Assembly (NCBI GenBank): GCA_017621415.1
Contig: JAGATD010000047.1
Location: 37,327 to 101,326 of the forward strand
Direction: 5' to 3'
DNA length: 64,000 bases
Source: Clostridia bacterium
GTDB lineage: Bacteria > Bacillota > Clostridia > Oscillospirales > CAG-272
The position numbers were made by a program, and so were the translations under genes. Shown here one piece after another: positions 51,909 to 60,579 of this stretch (position 1 is its first letter; the number at the start of each line of letters is the position of its first letter). Under the pieces are notes generated by a model that had not been told where the DNA came from, made no database searches, and saw nothing but the letters and a program-made list of their open reading frames with translations.

Positions 51909-52285
51909 ACGTCTTTATACATACCGAGCTTTTCAAATGCGATATCAAGGTGATCTCTGATATCTGTACTCTTAAGCTTTGTGGCAGATGAGCGCGCTGC
52001 GATAACAATAAGAAAGCCTGTCTTAAGCGGCTTTTCTTTCTCTAAGGCACGAAGCCCCTCGCGCAGAATTCTGCGTACACGGCTGCGCACGGTTGCGCCG
52101 CCAAGCTTAGTTGAAACTGTTAAACCTATACGGTTCATCACCCTTTTTTCCGGGTGAGCCTTCGCCAGCCTCTTGGCTGCATAATCGGGCAGAACATAAA
52201 CTGCGATAGCACAGGTTACGGCTCTCTTACCCTTAGAATACGCCTTGGAATACAGATGATTTTCGCAAATAGCCCGAAATTTCAT
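51905..52285 (-). CDS. rnpA: Ribonuclease P protein component
   Basis: This 126-residue protein supports tRNA 5' processing with the RNase P RNA. The basic family signature is seen around [21 protein letters not shown]. It is shielded from rpmH by a terminator and overlaps yidD. Confidence 0.94.
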   Translation of the reverse strand: MKFRAICENHLYSKAYSKGKRAVTCAIAVYVLPDYAAKRLAKAHPEKRVMNRIGLTVSTKLGGATVRSRVRRILREGLRALEKEKPLKTGFLIVIAARSSATKLKSTDIRDHLDIAFEKLGMYKDV

Positions 52286-52314
52286 TTACCGTACTCCTTA
52301 AAACAAAATTTAGT

Positions 52315-52362
52315 AAAAAACCCCGATAATGCACAAAACAAAAACTGCGCTTTATCGGAGGT
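52315..52362 (-). terminator. Attenuating terminator between rpmH and rnpA
   Basis: On the minus strand CCTCCGATAAAGCGC pairs imperfectly with GCATTATCGGGG, then TTTTTT. It would let rpmH be expressed above the rest of the operon. Confidence 0.8.
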
Positions 52363-52403
52363 TTTTATGTCACAAATCCGTGACGGTCACTGAGTGACGA
52401 AGA

Positions 52404-52538
52404 TCAATAGGTGAGCTTAGCTCTACCCTTGGCGCGTCTTCTCTTAAGAACTTTTCTGCCGTTAGCGGTTGCCATTCTCTTTCTGAAGCCATGCTCTTTT
52501 TTTCTCTGTCTCTTCTTAGGCTGATATGTTCTCTTCAT
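52404..52538 (-). CDS. rpmH: Ribosomal protein L34
   Basis: The 44-residue product starts [18 protein letters not shown] and contains [19 protein letters not shown], the L34 signature. The ribosome site AAGGAGGTG precedes ATG 52538. It is the first gene of the rpmH-rnpA-yidD-yidC-jag-mnmE cluster. Confidence 0.98.
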   Translation of the reverse strand: MKRTYQPKKRQRKKEHGFRKRMATANGRKVLKRRRAKGRAKLTY

Positions 52539-52619
52539 AATTAGCACCTCCTTGTAAGATATTAAACATCGCGAGTCCCGTAGGGCTCAAATTCGCGTAT
52601 TCATACGAAAGCAGAGTAT

Positions 52620-52648
52620 ATTATAGCTTAAAATATTACTTTTGTCAA
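52620..52648 (-). promoter_or_regulatory. Consensus sigma-A promoter of rpmH operon
   Basis: On the minus strand: TTGACA, 17 bases, TATAAT; about 80 bases before rpmH. Confidence 0.92.
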
Positions 52649-52700
52649 GAGAGTTTTTGAAAAAAATGTAAAATCTTCTCAACAAGCTTAAATCTTATCC

Positions 52701-52729
52701 TTGACTTTTGCAATATAATCTGTTAAAAT
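52701..52729 (+). promoter_or_regulatory. Sigma-A promoter for hpt
   Basis: TTGACT, 17 bases, TAAAAT; divergent from the rpmH promoter. No DnaA boxes (TTATCCACA type) are seen in the 230-base gap. Confidence 0.85.
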
Positions 52730-52771
52730 ATAGTATAACTTTTTAAAATAACCCTGTAAAGGAGTCGGTAT

Positions 52772-53314
52772 ATGAATAAGGACATCAAGGAGATTCTTAT
52801 TTCTGAAGAAAAAATAAACGAGATGGTAACCCGCATAGCTGCCGAGATAGACAGAGATTACAAGGGCAAAAATCTTGTTCTCGTTTGTATACTCAAGGGC
52901 TCAATCGCGTTTATGGGCGACCTTATGAAAAAGGTTACCATTCCCACAGAGATAGACTGTATGAAGGTTTCCTCATACGGCGCGGGAACCGAGTCCTCAG
53001 TGCAGATAAATATTGTTCTCGACCTTATCCGCCCCGATCTTTCTGAGTGTGACATACTTATCGTTGAGGATATTATAGATAGCGGAAGAACTCTTAAGTA
53101 TCTTACAGGCTACCTTTTACATAAGGGCGCAAGAAGTGTTAAAACATGTACGCTTCTCGACAAGCCCTCCCGCCGCGTTGTGGAGCTTACTCCCGACTAT
53201 GTAGGCTGCGAGATTCCCGACGAGTTTGTTGTGGGATACGGTCTTGACTATGCCGAAAAATACCGTGCTCTTCCTTATGTTGGTGTTCTCAAGCCCGAGA
53301 TTTACTCAGAGTAA
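52772..53314 (+). CDS. hpt: Hypoxanthine phosphoribosyltransferase
   Basis: This 180-residue enzyme makes IMP/GMP from base and PRPP. The PRPP motif is ILIVEDIIDSGRTL; LVCILKGSIAFMGDL and YVGCEIPDEFVVGYGLDY are family signatures. Ribosome site AAGGAG; mtaB follows after 17 bases. Confidence 0.96.
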   Translation: MNKDIKEILISEEKINEMVTRIAAEIDRDYKGKNLVLVCILKGSIAFMGDLMKKVTIPTEIDCMKVSSYGAGTESSVQINIVLDLIRPDLSECDILIVEDIIDSGRTLKYLTGYLLHKGARSVKTCTLLDKPSRRVVELTPDYVGCEIPDEFVVGYGLDYAEKYRALPYVGVLKPEIYSE

Positions 53315-53331
53315 TTCCGGAGGAAATATTT

Positions 53332-54624
53332 TTGTATACTGTCGGACTCTACACCCTGGGGTGTAAGGTCTCTCTGTATGAGACCGAGGCGGTTGCCGAG
53401 AGCTTTCGCGCACTGGGCTTTGAGGTTTGCCCCTTTGACAGAGTGTGCGACGTTTATGTTATAAATACCTGCACCGTAACCCGTGAGAGCGATGATAAAA
53501 GCCGAAAGTATATCCGCAGGGCGGTGCGAAAAAATCCGTCAGCCGTGGTTTGCGTTATCGGCTGTTACAGTCAGAACTCTCCCGAGGAAGTAAAGAGCAT
53601 TGCGGGTGTTTCGGTAGTTCTCGGCACTCGTGATAAAATGCGTGTTTCCGAGTATGCCCTTGATATTCTCACGGGCAAGCGACGGGGGCAAGTAGTTGAT
53701 GTAGGCGACCTTTCGGGTGTTGGCTTTGAGCCTATGAAAATCAAAAGTGCAGAGCGCACCAGAGCTTATGTAAAAATAGAGGACGGCTGCGAGTGCAAAT
53801 GTACCTATTGCGCTATCTCGGCAGCGAGAGGTCCTGTCAGATCCAAGCCTAAAGAAGATATTATCTCAGAGGTTGAGGCGCTCTCAGCCACCGGAGTAAA
53901 GGAAATTGTTCTTACCGGAATTGAGACAGGCTCTTGGGGTGTTGACCTTAAGGAGTGCGGTCTTGCGGACCTTATTGTGTGCCTTGATTCAAGAAACAGC
54001 TGCGGCCGCATAAGACTTGGCTCTATGGCTCCCGAGCTTGTTACAGAGGAATTTCTTAAAAAGATTTCTCAGACAAATATAATGACTCCACACATTCATC
54101 TCTCGGTTCAGAGTGCTTCCTCAAGCGTGCTTCGCGCAATGAAGCGCAGGTATAATTCCGAAATGCTTTGCAGATGTGTTGATAACATTAAAAAATATAT
54201 GCCCGAGGCGGATATAACCGCAGACCTTATGGTAGGCTTTCCCGGCGAGACCGATGAGGACTTTAAAGAAACCTTTGATTTTGTCAGCAGGGCAGGTCTT
54301 CTTGATGCTCACGTCTTTGCTTATTCAAAACGTGACGGCACACCTGCGGCTGAGTACCCAAATCAGGTGCCCGACGAGGTAAAAAATAAGCGCAGCGAGC
54401 TTCTTATCAAAGAGGTAGGGCGGGTAAGAGAAGCTGCCCTTGACAAAATAATAAACCGAAAAAAGCCTGTTGAGGTCATTTTCGAAACCGCAAAAGGGAC
54501 AGGCTACATCGGACATTCGGCATCCTATGCCGAGGTCTTTGCTGAGAGCGAAAGCGATGTAAGGGGCGAAAGCCTTCTTGTAGAGCCTCAGCACCGCGAG
54601 GGCGGTATCATATATGGAAAATAA
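53332..54624 (+). CDS. mtaB: tRNA t6A37 methylthiotransferase (MtaB type)
   Basis: This 430-residue radical SAM enzyme adds a methylthio group to t6A37 of tRNA. It has the N-terminal UPF0004 domain with three cluster cysteines (TLGCKVS; NTCTVT; VIGCYSQ), the radical SAM motif CECKCTYCAI, and a C-terminal TRAM-like domain (KKPVEVIFETAKGTGYIGHSASY). The start is TTG 53332, placed by GGAGGA seven bases upstream and by MYTVGLYTLGCKVS matching the family start. Confidence 0.94.
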   Translation: MYTVGLYTLGCKVSLYETEAVAESFRALGFEVCPFDRVCDVYVINTCTVTRESDDKSRKYIRRAVRKNPSAVVCVIGCYSQNSPEEVKSIAGVSVVLGTRDKMRVSEYALDILTGKRRGQVVDVGDLSGVGFEPMKIKSAERTRAYVKIEDGCECKCTYCAISAARGPVRSKPKEDIISEVEALSATGVKEIVLTGIETGSWGVDLKECGLADLIVCLDSRNSCGRIRLGSMAPELVTEEFLKKISQTNIMTPHIHLSVQSASSSVLRAMKRRYNSEMLCRCVDNIKKYMPEADITADLMVGFPGETDEDFKETFDFVSRAGLLDAHVFAYSKRDGTPAAEYPNQVPDEVKNKRSELLIKEVGRVREAALDKIINRKKPVEVIFETAKGTGYIGHSASYAEVFAESESDVRGESLLVEPQHREGGIIYGK

Positions 54625-54674
54625 TAAAATAAAAATAAAAGTTTACAAAAACTGGTTAAGAAAGGCGAAAAACA

Positions 54675-56066
54675 ATGGAAAACAGCAAAAAGACAATGGA
54701 CAAAATAGTTGCTCTTTGCAAAACAAGAGGCTTTATTTTTCCCGGCTCCGAGATATACGGCGGTCTTGCAAACTCTTGGGACTACGGCCCTCTCGGTGTT
54801 GAGTTTAAGAATAACGTAAAGAAAGCCTGGTGGAAAAAATTCGTGCAGGAGTCCCGCTACAATGTAGGTCTTGACTCGGCTATAATTATGAATCCCGAGG
54901 CATGGGTAGCATCAGGACACGTTGGCGGCTTCTCTGACCCGCTTATGGACTGCAAGGGCTGTAAGGCGCGTCACAGAGCTGATAAGCTTATTGAGGAATA
55001 TGCGTTCCAGAACGGTTTAAATGACAACCCCGCAGGCTGGACCTTCCAGGAAATGGCAGATTATATTAAGGAAAAGGGAATCGCATGTCCCGACTGTGGC
55101 GGCAAGGACTTTACCGACATCAAGAAATTCAACCTTATGTTCAAGACCTTTATAGGTGTTACTGAGGATTCCACCAATACAGTTTATCTCCGCCCCGAGA
55201 CTGCTCAGGGTATATTCGTAAACTTCAACTCGGTTCAGCGTTCCACAAGAAAGAAGCTTCCCTTTGGTGTATGTCAGATAGGTAAGTCCTTCCGTAACGA
55301 GATTACCCCCGGTAACTTTGTGTTCCGTACCCGTGAGTTCGAGCAGATGGAGCTTGAGTTCTTCTGCAAGCCCGGCACCGACCTTGAGTGGTTTAATTAT
55401 TGGAAGAACTTCTGCCATCAATGGCTTCTTGACCTTGGCATGAAGGATGAGAACTTAAGACTTCGTGACCACGATCCCGAGGAGCTTTGCTTCTATTCCA
55501 AGGCAACCACCGACTTTGAATTCCTCTTCCCGTTTGGCTGGGGTGAGCTTTGGGGTGTTGCTGACAGAACAGACTATGACCTCGGACAGCACCAGAACCA
55601 TTCCGGCAAGGATTGCACCTACTTCGACCAGGAGACAGGCGAGCACTACATTCCCTATGTTGTTGAGCCCTCTCTCGGTGCTGACAGAGTTGCTCTCGCG
55701 TTCCTTGTTGACGCATATGACGAGGAAGAGCTCGGCGAGGGTGACATTCGTGTAGTTCTTCATCTTCATCCCGCTCTTGCGCCTGTAAAGGCTGCGGTTC
55801 TCCCTCTTTCCAAGAAGCTTTCAGAAAAGGCTCTTGAGCTTTATGACGAGCTTGCTAAGGAGTTCCCCGTTGACTTTGATGAGACAGGCTCTATCGGTAA
55901 GAGATACCGCCGTGAGGATGAGATAGGTACTCCTTTCTGCATTACCTATGACTTCGAGACCGAGAACGACGGCTGCGTAACCGTTCGTGACAGAGATACT
56001 ATGGAGCAGGTCAGAATTCCTCTTTCCGAGGTTAAATCCTACATTGCAGAGCGCATTAAGTTCTAA
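54675..56066 (+). CDS. glyQS: Glycyl-tRNA synthetase (dimeric type)
   Basis: This 463-residue class II synthetase has motif 1 near [20 protein letters not shown], motif 2 ([22 protein letters not shown]), motif 3 ([15 protein letters not shown]), and an anticodon-binding C-terminal domain ([15 protein letters not shown]). It is the eukaryote/Gram-positive homodimer form rather than the alpha2beta2 form. Terminator follows. Confidence 0.97.
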   Translation: MENSKKTMDKIVALCKTRGFIFPGSEIYGGLANSWDYGPLGVEFKNNVKKAWWKKFVQESRYNVGLDSAIIMNPEAWVASGHVGGFSDPLMDCKGCKARHRADKLIEEYAFQNGLNDNPAGWTFQEMADYIKEKGIACPDCGGKDFTDIKKFNLMFKTFIGVTEDSTNTVYLRPETAQGIFVNFNSVQRSTRKKLPFGVCQIGKSFRNEITPGNFVFRTREFEQMELEFFCKPGTDLEWFNYWKNFCHQWLLDLGMKDENLRLRDHDPEELCFYSKATTDFEFLFPFGWGELWGVADRTDYDLGQHQNHSGKDCTYFDQETGEHYIPYVVEPSLGADRVALAFLVDAYDEEELGEGDIRVVLHLHPALAPVKAAVLPLSKKLSEKALELYDELAKEFPVDFDETGSIGKRYRREDEIGTPFCITYDFETENDGCVTVRDRDTMEQVRIPLSEVKSYIAERIKF

Positions 56067-56075
56067 TTTAAAAAC

Positions 56076-56108
56076 AAGGGTTGCCCGCTGATTCGGCAAC
56101 CCTTTCAA
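56076..56108 (+). terminator. Terminator of glyQS
   Basis: AAGGGTTGCC pairs perfectly with GGCAACCCTT, loop of nine bases, T-rich end. Confidence 0.85.
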
Positions 56109-56161
56109 ATTCATAAAGGCAGAATATCTGCAAACTTAAATTTACAAAAAAACGAGGTTTT

Positions 56162-56635
56162 ATGGAAAAAGTAAACAAAATAGCCTCTTTTACCGTTGAT
56201 CACGACCTCCTCACCGAGGGGATATACGTATCCCGCATTGACGGTGATGTTACCACATATGACTTGAGAACAAGAGTGCCTAATGCAGGAGACTATATGG
56301 ATAATCTTACTATGCACTCGGTAGAGCATATGTTTGCGACATACGTTCGCTCCTCTCGTATCGGTGAGAGAGTAATATACTTTGGTCCTATGGGCTGTCA
56401 AACAGGCTTTTATCTCCTTGTCCGTGATGCCGAAAATGAGGAAGTGCTTCGGGTAGTTATCGATGTTTTGAACAAAATAATTAACCACGAGGGCGAAATG
56501 TTCGGCGCGGTAAAAAAAGAGTGCGGAAATTATAAGAATCTTGACCTTTCAGCGGCAAAAGCCGAATGTAAAAAATATCTTGATATTCTCTTGAATAAAG
56601 AAAATGACTTTATGTATAAAGGAGAAAAGATATGA
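56162..56635 (+). CDS. luxS: S-ribosylhomocysteine lyase (AI-2 synthase)
   Basis: This 157-residue enzyme splits S-ribosylhomocysteine to homocysteine and the AI-2 precursor. Metal ligands H52 and H56 in HSVEHM and C121 in KKECGNYK are present, with the catalytic Cys in GPMGCQTGFYL. It overlaps mtnN by four bases, so the two consecutive steps of S-adenosylhomocysteine recycling are co-expressed. Confidence 0.96.
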   Translation: MEKVNKIASFTVDHDLLTEGIYVSRIDGDVTTYDLRTRVPNAGDYMDNLTMHSVEHMFATYVRSSRIGERVIYFGPMGCQTGFYLLVRDAENEEVLRVVIDVLNKIINHEGEMFGAVKKECGNYKNLDLSAAKAECKKYLDILLNKENDFMYKGEKI

Positions 56636-57330
56636 GGGTTGATATAGTGATAATAGGCGCTATGGAGCCGGAGGTTGAGGGGCTTATTTCAGAAATGAGC
56701 GACAAAACCGTTGAAATAATCAGCGGAATCGCTGTAAATCTCGGTAAAATCGGTGAAAAACAGGTCGCGGTTGCAAAATGCGGTATAGGCAAGGTCTTTG
56801 CTGCCCTCTGCGCAGAAGCATTAATAATCAAATATTCCCCCTCGCTGATTGTAAATACAGGTGTTGGCGGTGCTCTTGCAAAAGACCTTAAAACCGGTGA
56901 TATTGTAATTGCCGAAAGCCTCTGCCAGCACGATATGGACACTTCCGCAATAGGCGACCCCGTAGGACTTGTTTCGGGGATAAACAAAATATATTTTGAT
57001 GCTGATAAACGCGCGTCGCAAATTCTCCTTGAAGCAGCAAAATCCCTCGGTCTTACGGCACGTGAGGGCAGAGTTGCATCGGGAGATAAATTCATCGCCT
57101 CGGCTGAAGATAAACTCCGTATTACAAAGGAATTTTCTGCCGATGTTTGCGAAATGGAGGGCTGCGCCATAGCCCAGGTAGCCTTTGTAAACAATATTCC
57201 CTTTGCCGTAGTCCGCGCAATTTCCGACTCGGCAGACGGCGGGGCTACAATGGATTATCCAACATTTTTGCCAATAGCTGCGGCTAATTCTCAAAAGATG
57301 ACTATGGCCCTTATTGAAAAATGGCAATGA
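56632..57330 (+). CDS. mtnN: 5'-methylthioadenosine/S-adenosylhomocysteine nucleosidase
   Basis: This 232-residue protein produces S-ribosylhomocysteine, the LuxS substrate. Signatures: IIGAMEPEVEGL, VAKCGIGKVFAA, NTGVGGAL, DVCEMEGCAIAQVA and RAISDSAD with the catalytic Asp. Ribosome site AAGGAG within the end of luxS. Confidence 0.96.
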   Translation: MRVDIVIIGAMEPEVEGLISEMSDKTVEIISGIAVNLGKIGEKQVAVAKCGIGKVFAALCAEALIIKYSPSLIVNTGVGGALAKDLKTGDIVIAESLCQHDMDTSAIGDPVGLVSGINKIYFDADKRASQILLEAAKSLGLTAREGRVASGDKFIASAEDKLRITKEFSADVCEMEGCAIAQVAFVNNIPFAVVRAISDSADGGATMDYPTFLPIAAANSQKMTMALIEKWQ

Positions 57331-57359
57331 GAGCTTAAAATAAAAAATCAACCCAAATA

Positions 57360-57388
57360 TTGACAAACAGAGCGCATTGTGCTAAACT
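57360..57388 (+). promoter_or_regulatory. Promoter for the SipW-type export operon
   Basis: TTGACA, 17 bases, TAAACT, about 80 bases before the start at 57466. Confidence 0.75.
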
Positions 57389-57465
57389 TATGTTACCTTG
57401 GTAAATTTTTAATATTTTCAAGGTCATAAAATAAAAGCGAAAACCGAGGATAAGGAGGTAAAGCA

Positions 57466-58572
57466 ATGATTGGTTCTATGCTCGGAAAAGTTATGGCATT
57501 GATTACTGTGCTTTGCCTGACTGTTTCCGGAGTTTTTGCGGCATGGACATTTTTGGGTCCGGCACTGGATACGTCAAATGACGTCTCTTCTTCTCTTAGC
57601 GGATTCTCTTACGGTCCGTTTTATATAACCAAGGTCGAGGTTGTTGGCGGTGACTATTCAAGCACCGATGTCAAAAAGGTTAGCGATACAAATATAAGCG
57701 CTGACATTTCTCTTAATAAAAACACTTCCTCCACAGTCGTAGCGGACATTACCTTTTACAATAGCACAGATGCCAGCTATTACTACAATGAGGAGCAGAT
57801 AGTTTCTACAGATAACGATAGAATCAGTTGTACTGTTTCCGGCATTGAGCAAAAGGAAGAAATCCCCTCAAAGAGCTATAAAACCATTACAGCCACCTTT
57901 GGCTTCAATAGCAACAATACGTCAAAAACCGACCTCTTAAGCGAAGTTCATTTTAACTTTGTGGTAGATAAAGACTCTATCGGTATTGTTGTAGCACAGA
58001 GTGCGGTAACGAGATTTGAAGATATTATTAACAGCGTGATTTCGGCAGATTCTTACAGTACCCTCAAGAATGCTATGAACAATCGCGGAAGTAATGCTTC
58101 AACCGTTTCCTATATCGGTAACGTTTCGGGCGCTCATGATGACGACTCTGCTTTGATAGAGGAGCTATTTACCAAGGAATTCCTTAGTATGGACCTTGAC
58201 GGTGACGGAGTCTCAGAGCCTATCACAATGATGATAAAGCGTGAAAACCTTGATAACAACATATACACAGGTGACGATTACACCTACAAGAACTTCTGGG
58301 GTCAAAGCAGAACCGTACAGGGTACTGAAATGACTATATACATCACCTCTGAGGGCTTCAGCTCACGAACTCTCACGGTATATGCCGCAACCTACACTCT
58401 GCTTGAGGGCGCTGATAAGTGGACACAGGTAGTTCCCCTTACTAAGGGAACAGCAAGCGCTAACAACTATTCCAGCGGTGAGTTCGGTACAGATAACTCA
58501 TTTAACACCGATACATGGAAGTCCGAAGACGGAAAAACCATTGATACACTTGTACAAAATGCAATGAAATAA
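57466..58572 (+). CDS. Exported protein with SipW-type signal peptide (matrix protein-like)
   Basis: This 368-residue protein has an N-terminal SipW-dependent-type signal (KVMALITVLCLTVSGVFAAW). The following beta-rich region (KNTSSTVVADITFYNSTDASYYY; FNFVVDKDS) fits a TasA/camelysin-type jelly-roll. Residues about 243-255 hold MDLDGDGVSEPI, a calcium-binding-loop-like motif. A C-terminal beta region (GTEMTIYITSEGFSSRTLTVYAATY) follows. The ribosome site AAGGAGGT is strong. It is two genes upstream of the signal peptidase likely to process it. Related proteins form extracellular fibres; that role here is inferred. Confidence 0.78.
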   Translation: MIGSMLGKVMALITVLCLTVSGVFAAWTFLGPALDTSNDVSSSLSGFSYGPFYITKVEVVGGDYSSTDVKKVSDTNISADISLNKNTSSTVVADITFYNSTDASYYYNEEQIVSTDNDRISCTVSGIEQKEEIPSKSYKTITATFGFNSNNTSKTDLLSEVHFNFVVDKDSIGIVVAQSAVTRFEDIINSVISADSYSTLKNAMNNRGSNASTVSYIGNVSGAHDDDSALIEELFTKEFLSMDLDGDGVSEPITMMIKRENLDNNIYTGDDYTYKNFWGQSRTVQGTEMTIYITSEGFSSRTLTVYAATYTLLEGADKWTQVVPLTKGTASANNYSSGEFGTDNSFNTDTWKSEDGKTIDTLVQNAMK

Positions 58573-58610
58573 ACTTGTTCCCAAAATTTTCAAAAATTGG
58601 AAAAAATATA

Positions 58611-58639
58611 TTGACAAAAGGTTAATTACATTGTATAAT
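58611..58639 (+). promoter_or_regulatory. Consensus sigma-A promoter for the second exported protein
   Basis: TTGACA, 17 bases, TATAAT, about 50 bases before the frameshifted start at 58692. Confidence 0.88.
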
Positions 58640-58691
58640 TGTCTCATAACCACTAATACATACTTATTTTATAATTATGGAGGAAAAATAA

Positions 58692-59263
58692 ATGAAAAAA
58701 TTAGTGTACTTATTGCTCTTATTCTCTGCGTTACCATTGGTGGCGTATATGCTGCATGGGCTTACACGGGCAATACTGTAAGCACAGCTGACAGAACCCT
58801 TTCACACGGTATGGCAACTGCTACTACCGAGGGCGATATGGGTACTCTTAAGGTTACCGAAAACAAAATTGACATTAAGATTGACCAGAAAGCAACTGGT
58901 GATTATCACGCAGTTCTCGTTATCACAGGTGAGATTACAGTAACCTTTGATCCTAAAGACGGAGCTCCCCAGGATGTTGTTGATAATGCGATTCCTGCGA
59001 AGTGTTATCTTTCTGCTAACAATTTGGATGCTAATAAATACGGCGAATCAGCTATCTACAAAATTTCCGATAATTATATTGAACTCGAATGGGAACCGCA
59101 GACCGATGGCACATTTACGGCGACCGTTACAGATGAACAGATAGGGACACTTATCAGCCTTGGATCTGAAGACTTTATTCTTGATACTCATGATGAGTGG
59201 CAAACATTCCACGATCTTGAGAAGGGTATTACTATTACCGCATATTTCGCTCAGATTCAGTAA
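58692..59263 (+). pseudogene. Second SipW-type exported protein, out of frame by one base at its start
   Basis: The ATG at 58692 has GGAGGA upstream but is followed by six A bases that lead into a frame stopping after about 30 residues. Adding one A would give MKKISVLIALILCVTIGGVYAAW, a standard SipW-type signal, and continue through about 190 residues to 59263 (TATTEGDMGTLKVTENKIDIKI; GITITAYFAQIQ). In the window as given, that frame has no ATG, GTG or TTG start after the promoter; a TTG at 58631 overlaps the promoter. Either a slippery or phase-variable tract, a real mutation, or a sequencing error. The downstream frame is otherwise intact and TasA/camelysin-like. Confidence 0.8.
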
Positions 59264-59282
59264 TATCTTTAGTTTTTTAAAG

Positions 59283-59316
59283 TCCCATGCGTGGCACGCA
59301 AAGGCTGCGCATGGGA
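59283..59316 (+). other. Strong hairpin between exported-protein and sipW genes
   Basis: TCCCATGCG pairs with CGCATGGGA, loop containing GGCACGCAAAGGCTG. There is no T run, so partial termination or transcript stabilisation is more likely than full termination; this could keep sipW expression below that of its substrate. Confidence 0.6.
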
Positions 59317-59340
59317 ATTTGACATTATTCGGAGGCAAAA

Positions 59341-59490
59341 ATGACAGGATACGATTTATACGTATTTTTTGTGTGTCTTGTTATGTTCGTTTCTGTGCTT
59401 TTGCTTTTTAGCACAATGCTTTTCATTATTGTAAACCAAGAACTCAGGGCAATCAGACACGGCTTGCAGGACAAAAAAAATTACAACTGA
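59341..59490 (+). CDS. 49-residue membrane peptide upstream of sipW
   Basis: The product starts MTGYDLYVFFVCLVMF and has one long hydrophobic segment (about 7-32) followed by a basic tail (NQELRAIRHGLQDKKNYN). GGAGG lies five bases before ATG 59341 and the stop is four bases before the sipW start, supporting translation and coupling. It may assist the signal peptidase or fibre assembly, as TapA-like or small helper proteins do elsewhere, but I recognise no family. Confidence 0.72.
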   Translation: MTGYDLYVFFVCLVMFVSVLLLFSTMLFIIVNQELRAIRHGLQDKKNYN

Positions 59491-59494
59491 ATAT

Positions 59495-60121
59495 ATGAAG
59501 AACGTCAATAAAAAGTCCTTCTTCAAAAGCGTATCCGGCATTGTTACCCTGGTAATTTCGGCAGTGCTTATCGTAGTTTTTGTGTGGACCTTTGACGTTC
59601 GTTATTCAAACAAGCCTGTTGAGGGCGGTATTGCTGTGCCTAGAGTTGTTCTCTCTGACTCAATGTCCTATCAGAGAAAAACAAACACCTACCTTACCGA
59701 GAACAACCTCAATGACCAGTTTGACACATTTGACCTTATCTTTACACGTGAGATGCCCGGAGAATATGAGCTTGAGCTTTATGATATTGTAGTATATGAA
59801 CTTGAGGGCGAGCTTATAATACACCGAATAATCGGAATAGAAGAGCCTAACGAGAGCCACCCCGACCAGCGACTCTTCCAGATGAGAGGCGATGCAGTAA
59901 GATATTCTGACGAATTTATGGTAGAGTATTCGCAAATGAAAGCCATATATAGGGGCGAAAAAATTCCATTTGTCGGAAGCTTTGTTTACTTTATGCAGTC
60001 TCCTCCCGGATACCTTTGTATAATTCTCTTGCTTGTTGGATTTATAATAACTCCCATAATCGAAAAATTCATTTGGAACAAAAAGCTTAAGAGACTTTCA
60101 AAAATAGGATTTCTTGACTGA
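59495..60121 (+). CDS. sipW: Signal peptidase I, SipW (ER) type
   Basis: This 208-residue membrane protease has an N-terminal membrane segment, the catalytic Ser in PRVVLSDSMS, a His in GELIIHRIIG where bacterial-type enzymes have Lys (the ER/SipW type), an Asp in QMRGDAVRYSDE, and a C-terminal membrane segment (YLCIILLLVGFIITPII). It likely processes the two upstream exported proteins. Confidence 0.92.
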   Translation: MKNVNKKSFFKSVSGIVTLVISAVLIVVFVWTFDVRYSNKPVEGGIAVPRVVLSDSMSYQRKTNTYLTENNLNDQFDTFDLIFTREMPGEYELELYDIVVYELEGELIIHRIIGIEEPNESHPDQRLFQMRGDAVRYSDEFMVEYSQMKAIYRGEKIPFVGSFVYFMQSPPGYLCIILLLVGFIITPIIEKFIWNKKLKRLSKIGFLD

Positions 60122-60154
60122 CAAAGGTATGTAAAAAACAAGATTTGATAATAA

Positions 60155-60217
60155 AACCGCTCACAATTAGCGTGTTCTCCGTGAAGGATAACACGCTAAT
60201 TGTGAGCGGTTATTTTT
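60155..60217. terminator. Perfect 22-bp inverted repeat, convergent terminator
   Basis: AACCGCTCACAATTAGCGTG plus TT pairs perfectly with its inverted copy across a 13-base loop, followed by ATTTTTT. It serves both sipW and the minus-strand regulator. Confidence 0.9.
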
Positions 60218-60242
60218 TGTGAATTTCGGTCATTGCTCTTTC

Positions 60243-60464
60243 CTAATCAATCAATTTGCGTGGTGAGTCAACAATACCGGCAAGGTAATCAAGCGAAACA
60301 TTATAATATTTTGCCAAGATAATATACCTATCTATTCCCATCATTTGCTGCCCGGTCTCGTAGCGACAAATTTGCTGTTGTGTTGTATTCAAGAGCTTGG
60401 CTATATCCTTTTGACTGAGATTTCTATCCTCTCTAACATCTCTTAATCGCTGGTATTTATTCAT
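60243..60464 (-). CDS. Xre-family HTH regulator
   Basis: This 73-residue protein is a single Cro/C1-type helix-turn-helix (LRDVREDRNLSQKDIAKLLNTTQQQICRYETGQ) with the usual C-terminal helices (YIILAKYYNVSLDYLAGIVD). It is divergent from the 60580 gene; three repeats in the shared region are the probable operator, so autoregulation is likely. Confidence 0.92.
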   Translation of the reverse strand: MNKYQRLRDVREDRNLSQKDIAKLLNTTQQQICRYETGQQMMGIDRYIILAKYYNVSLDYLAGIVDSPRKLID

Positions 60465-60500
60465 ATAGATTCACCTCCTTTTGATATTTTATCACAAATC

Positions 60501-60567
60501 TTAAAAGATGTATTGACAATACACGTTAAAAGATGTATAATATATTAAAAAACAACTTAAAAGATGT
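60501..60567. promoter_or_regulatory. Three TTAAAAGATGT operator-like repeats around a promoter
   Basis: Identical 11-base direct repeats at 60501-60511, 60526-60536 and 60557-60567. The promoter TTGACA (60513-60518), 17 bases, TATAAT (60536-60541) has the second repeat in its spacer. This arrangement fits repression of the 60580 gene by the divergent Xre protein. Confidence 0.82.
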
Positions 60568-60579
60568 GAGGGGCTTGCT

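Noticed and set aside
52540..52770. A replication origin between rpmH and hpt
   Set aside because: No DnaA boxes or AT-rich unwinding repeats; the space is taken by two divergent promoters.
58631..58691. TTG 58631 as true start of the second SipW-type protein
   Set aside because: It falls within the promoter, upstream of the likely transcript start, and adds residues unlike a signal peptide.
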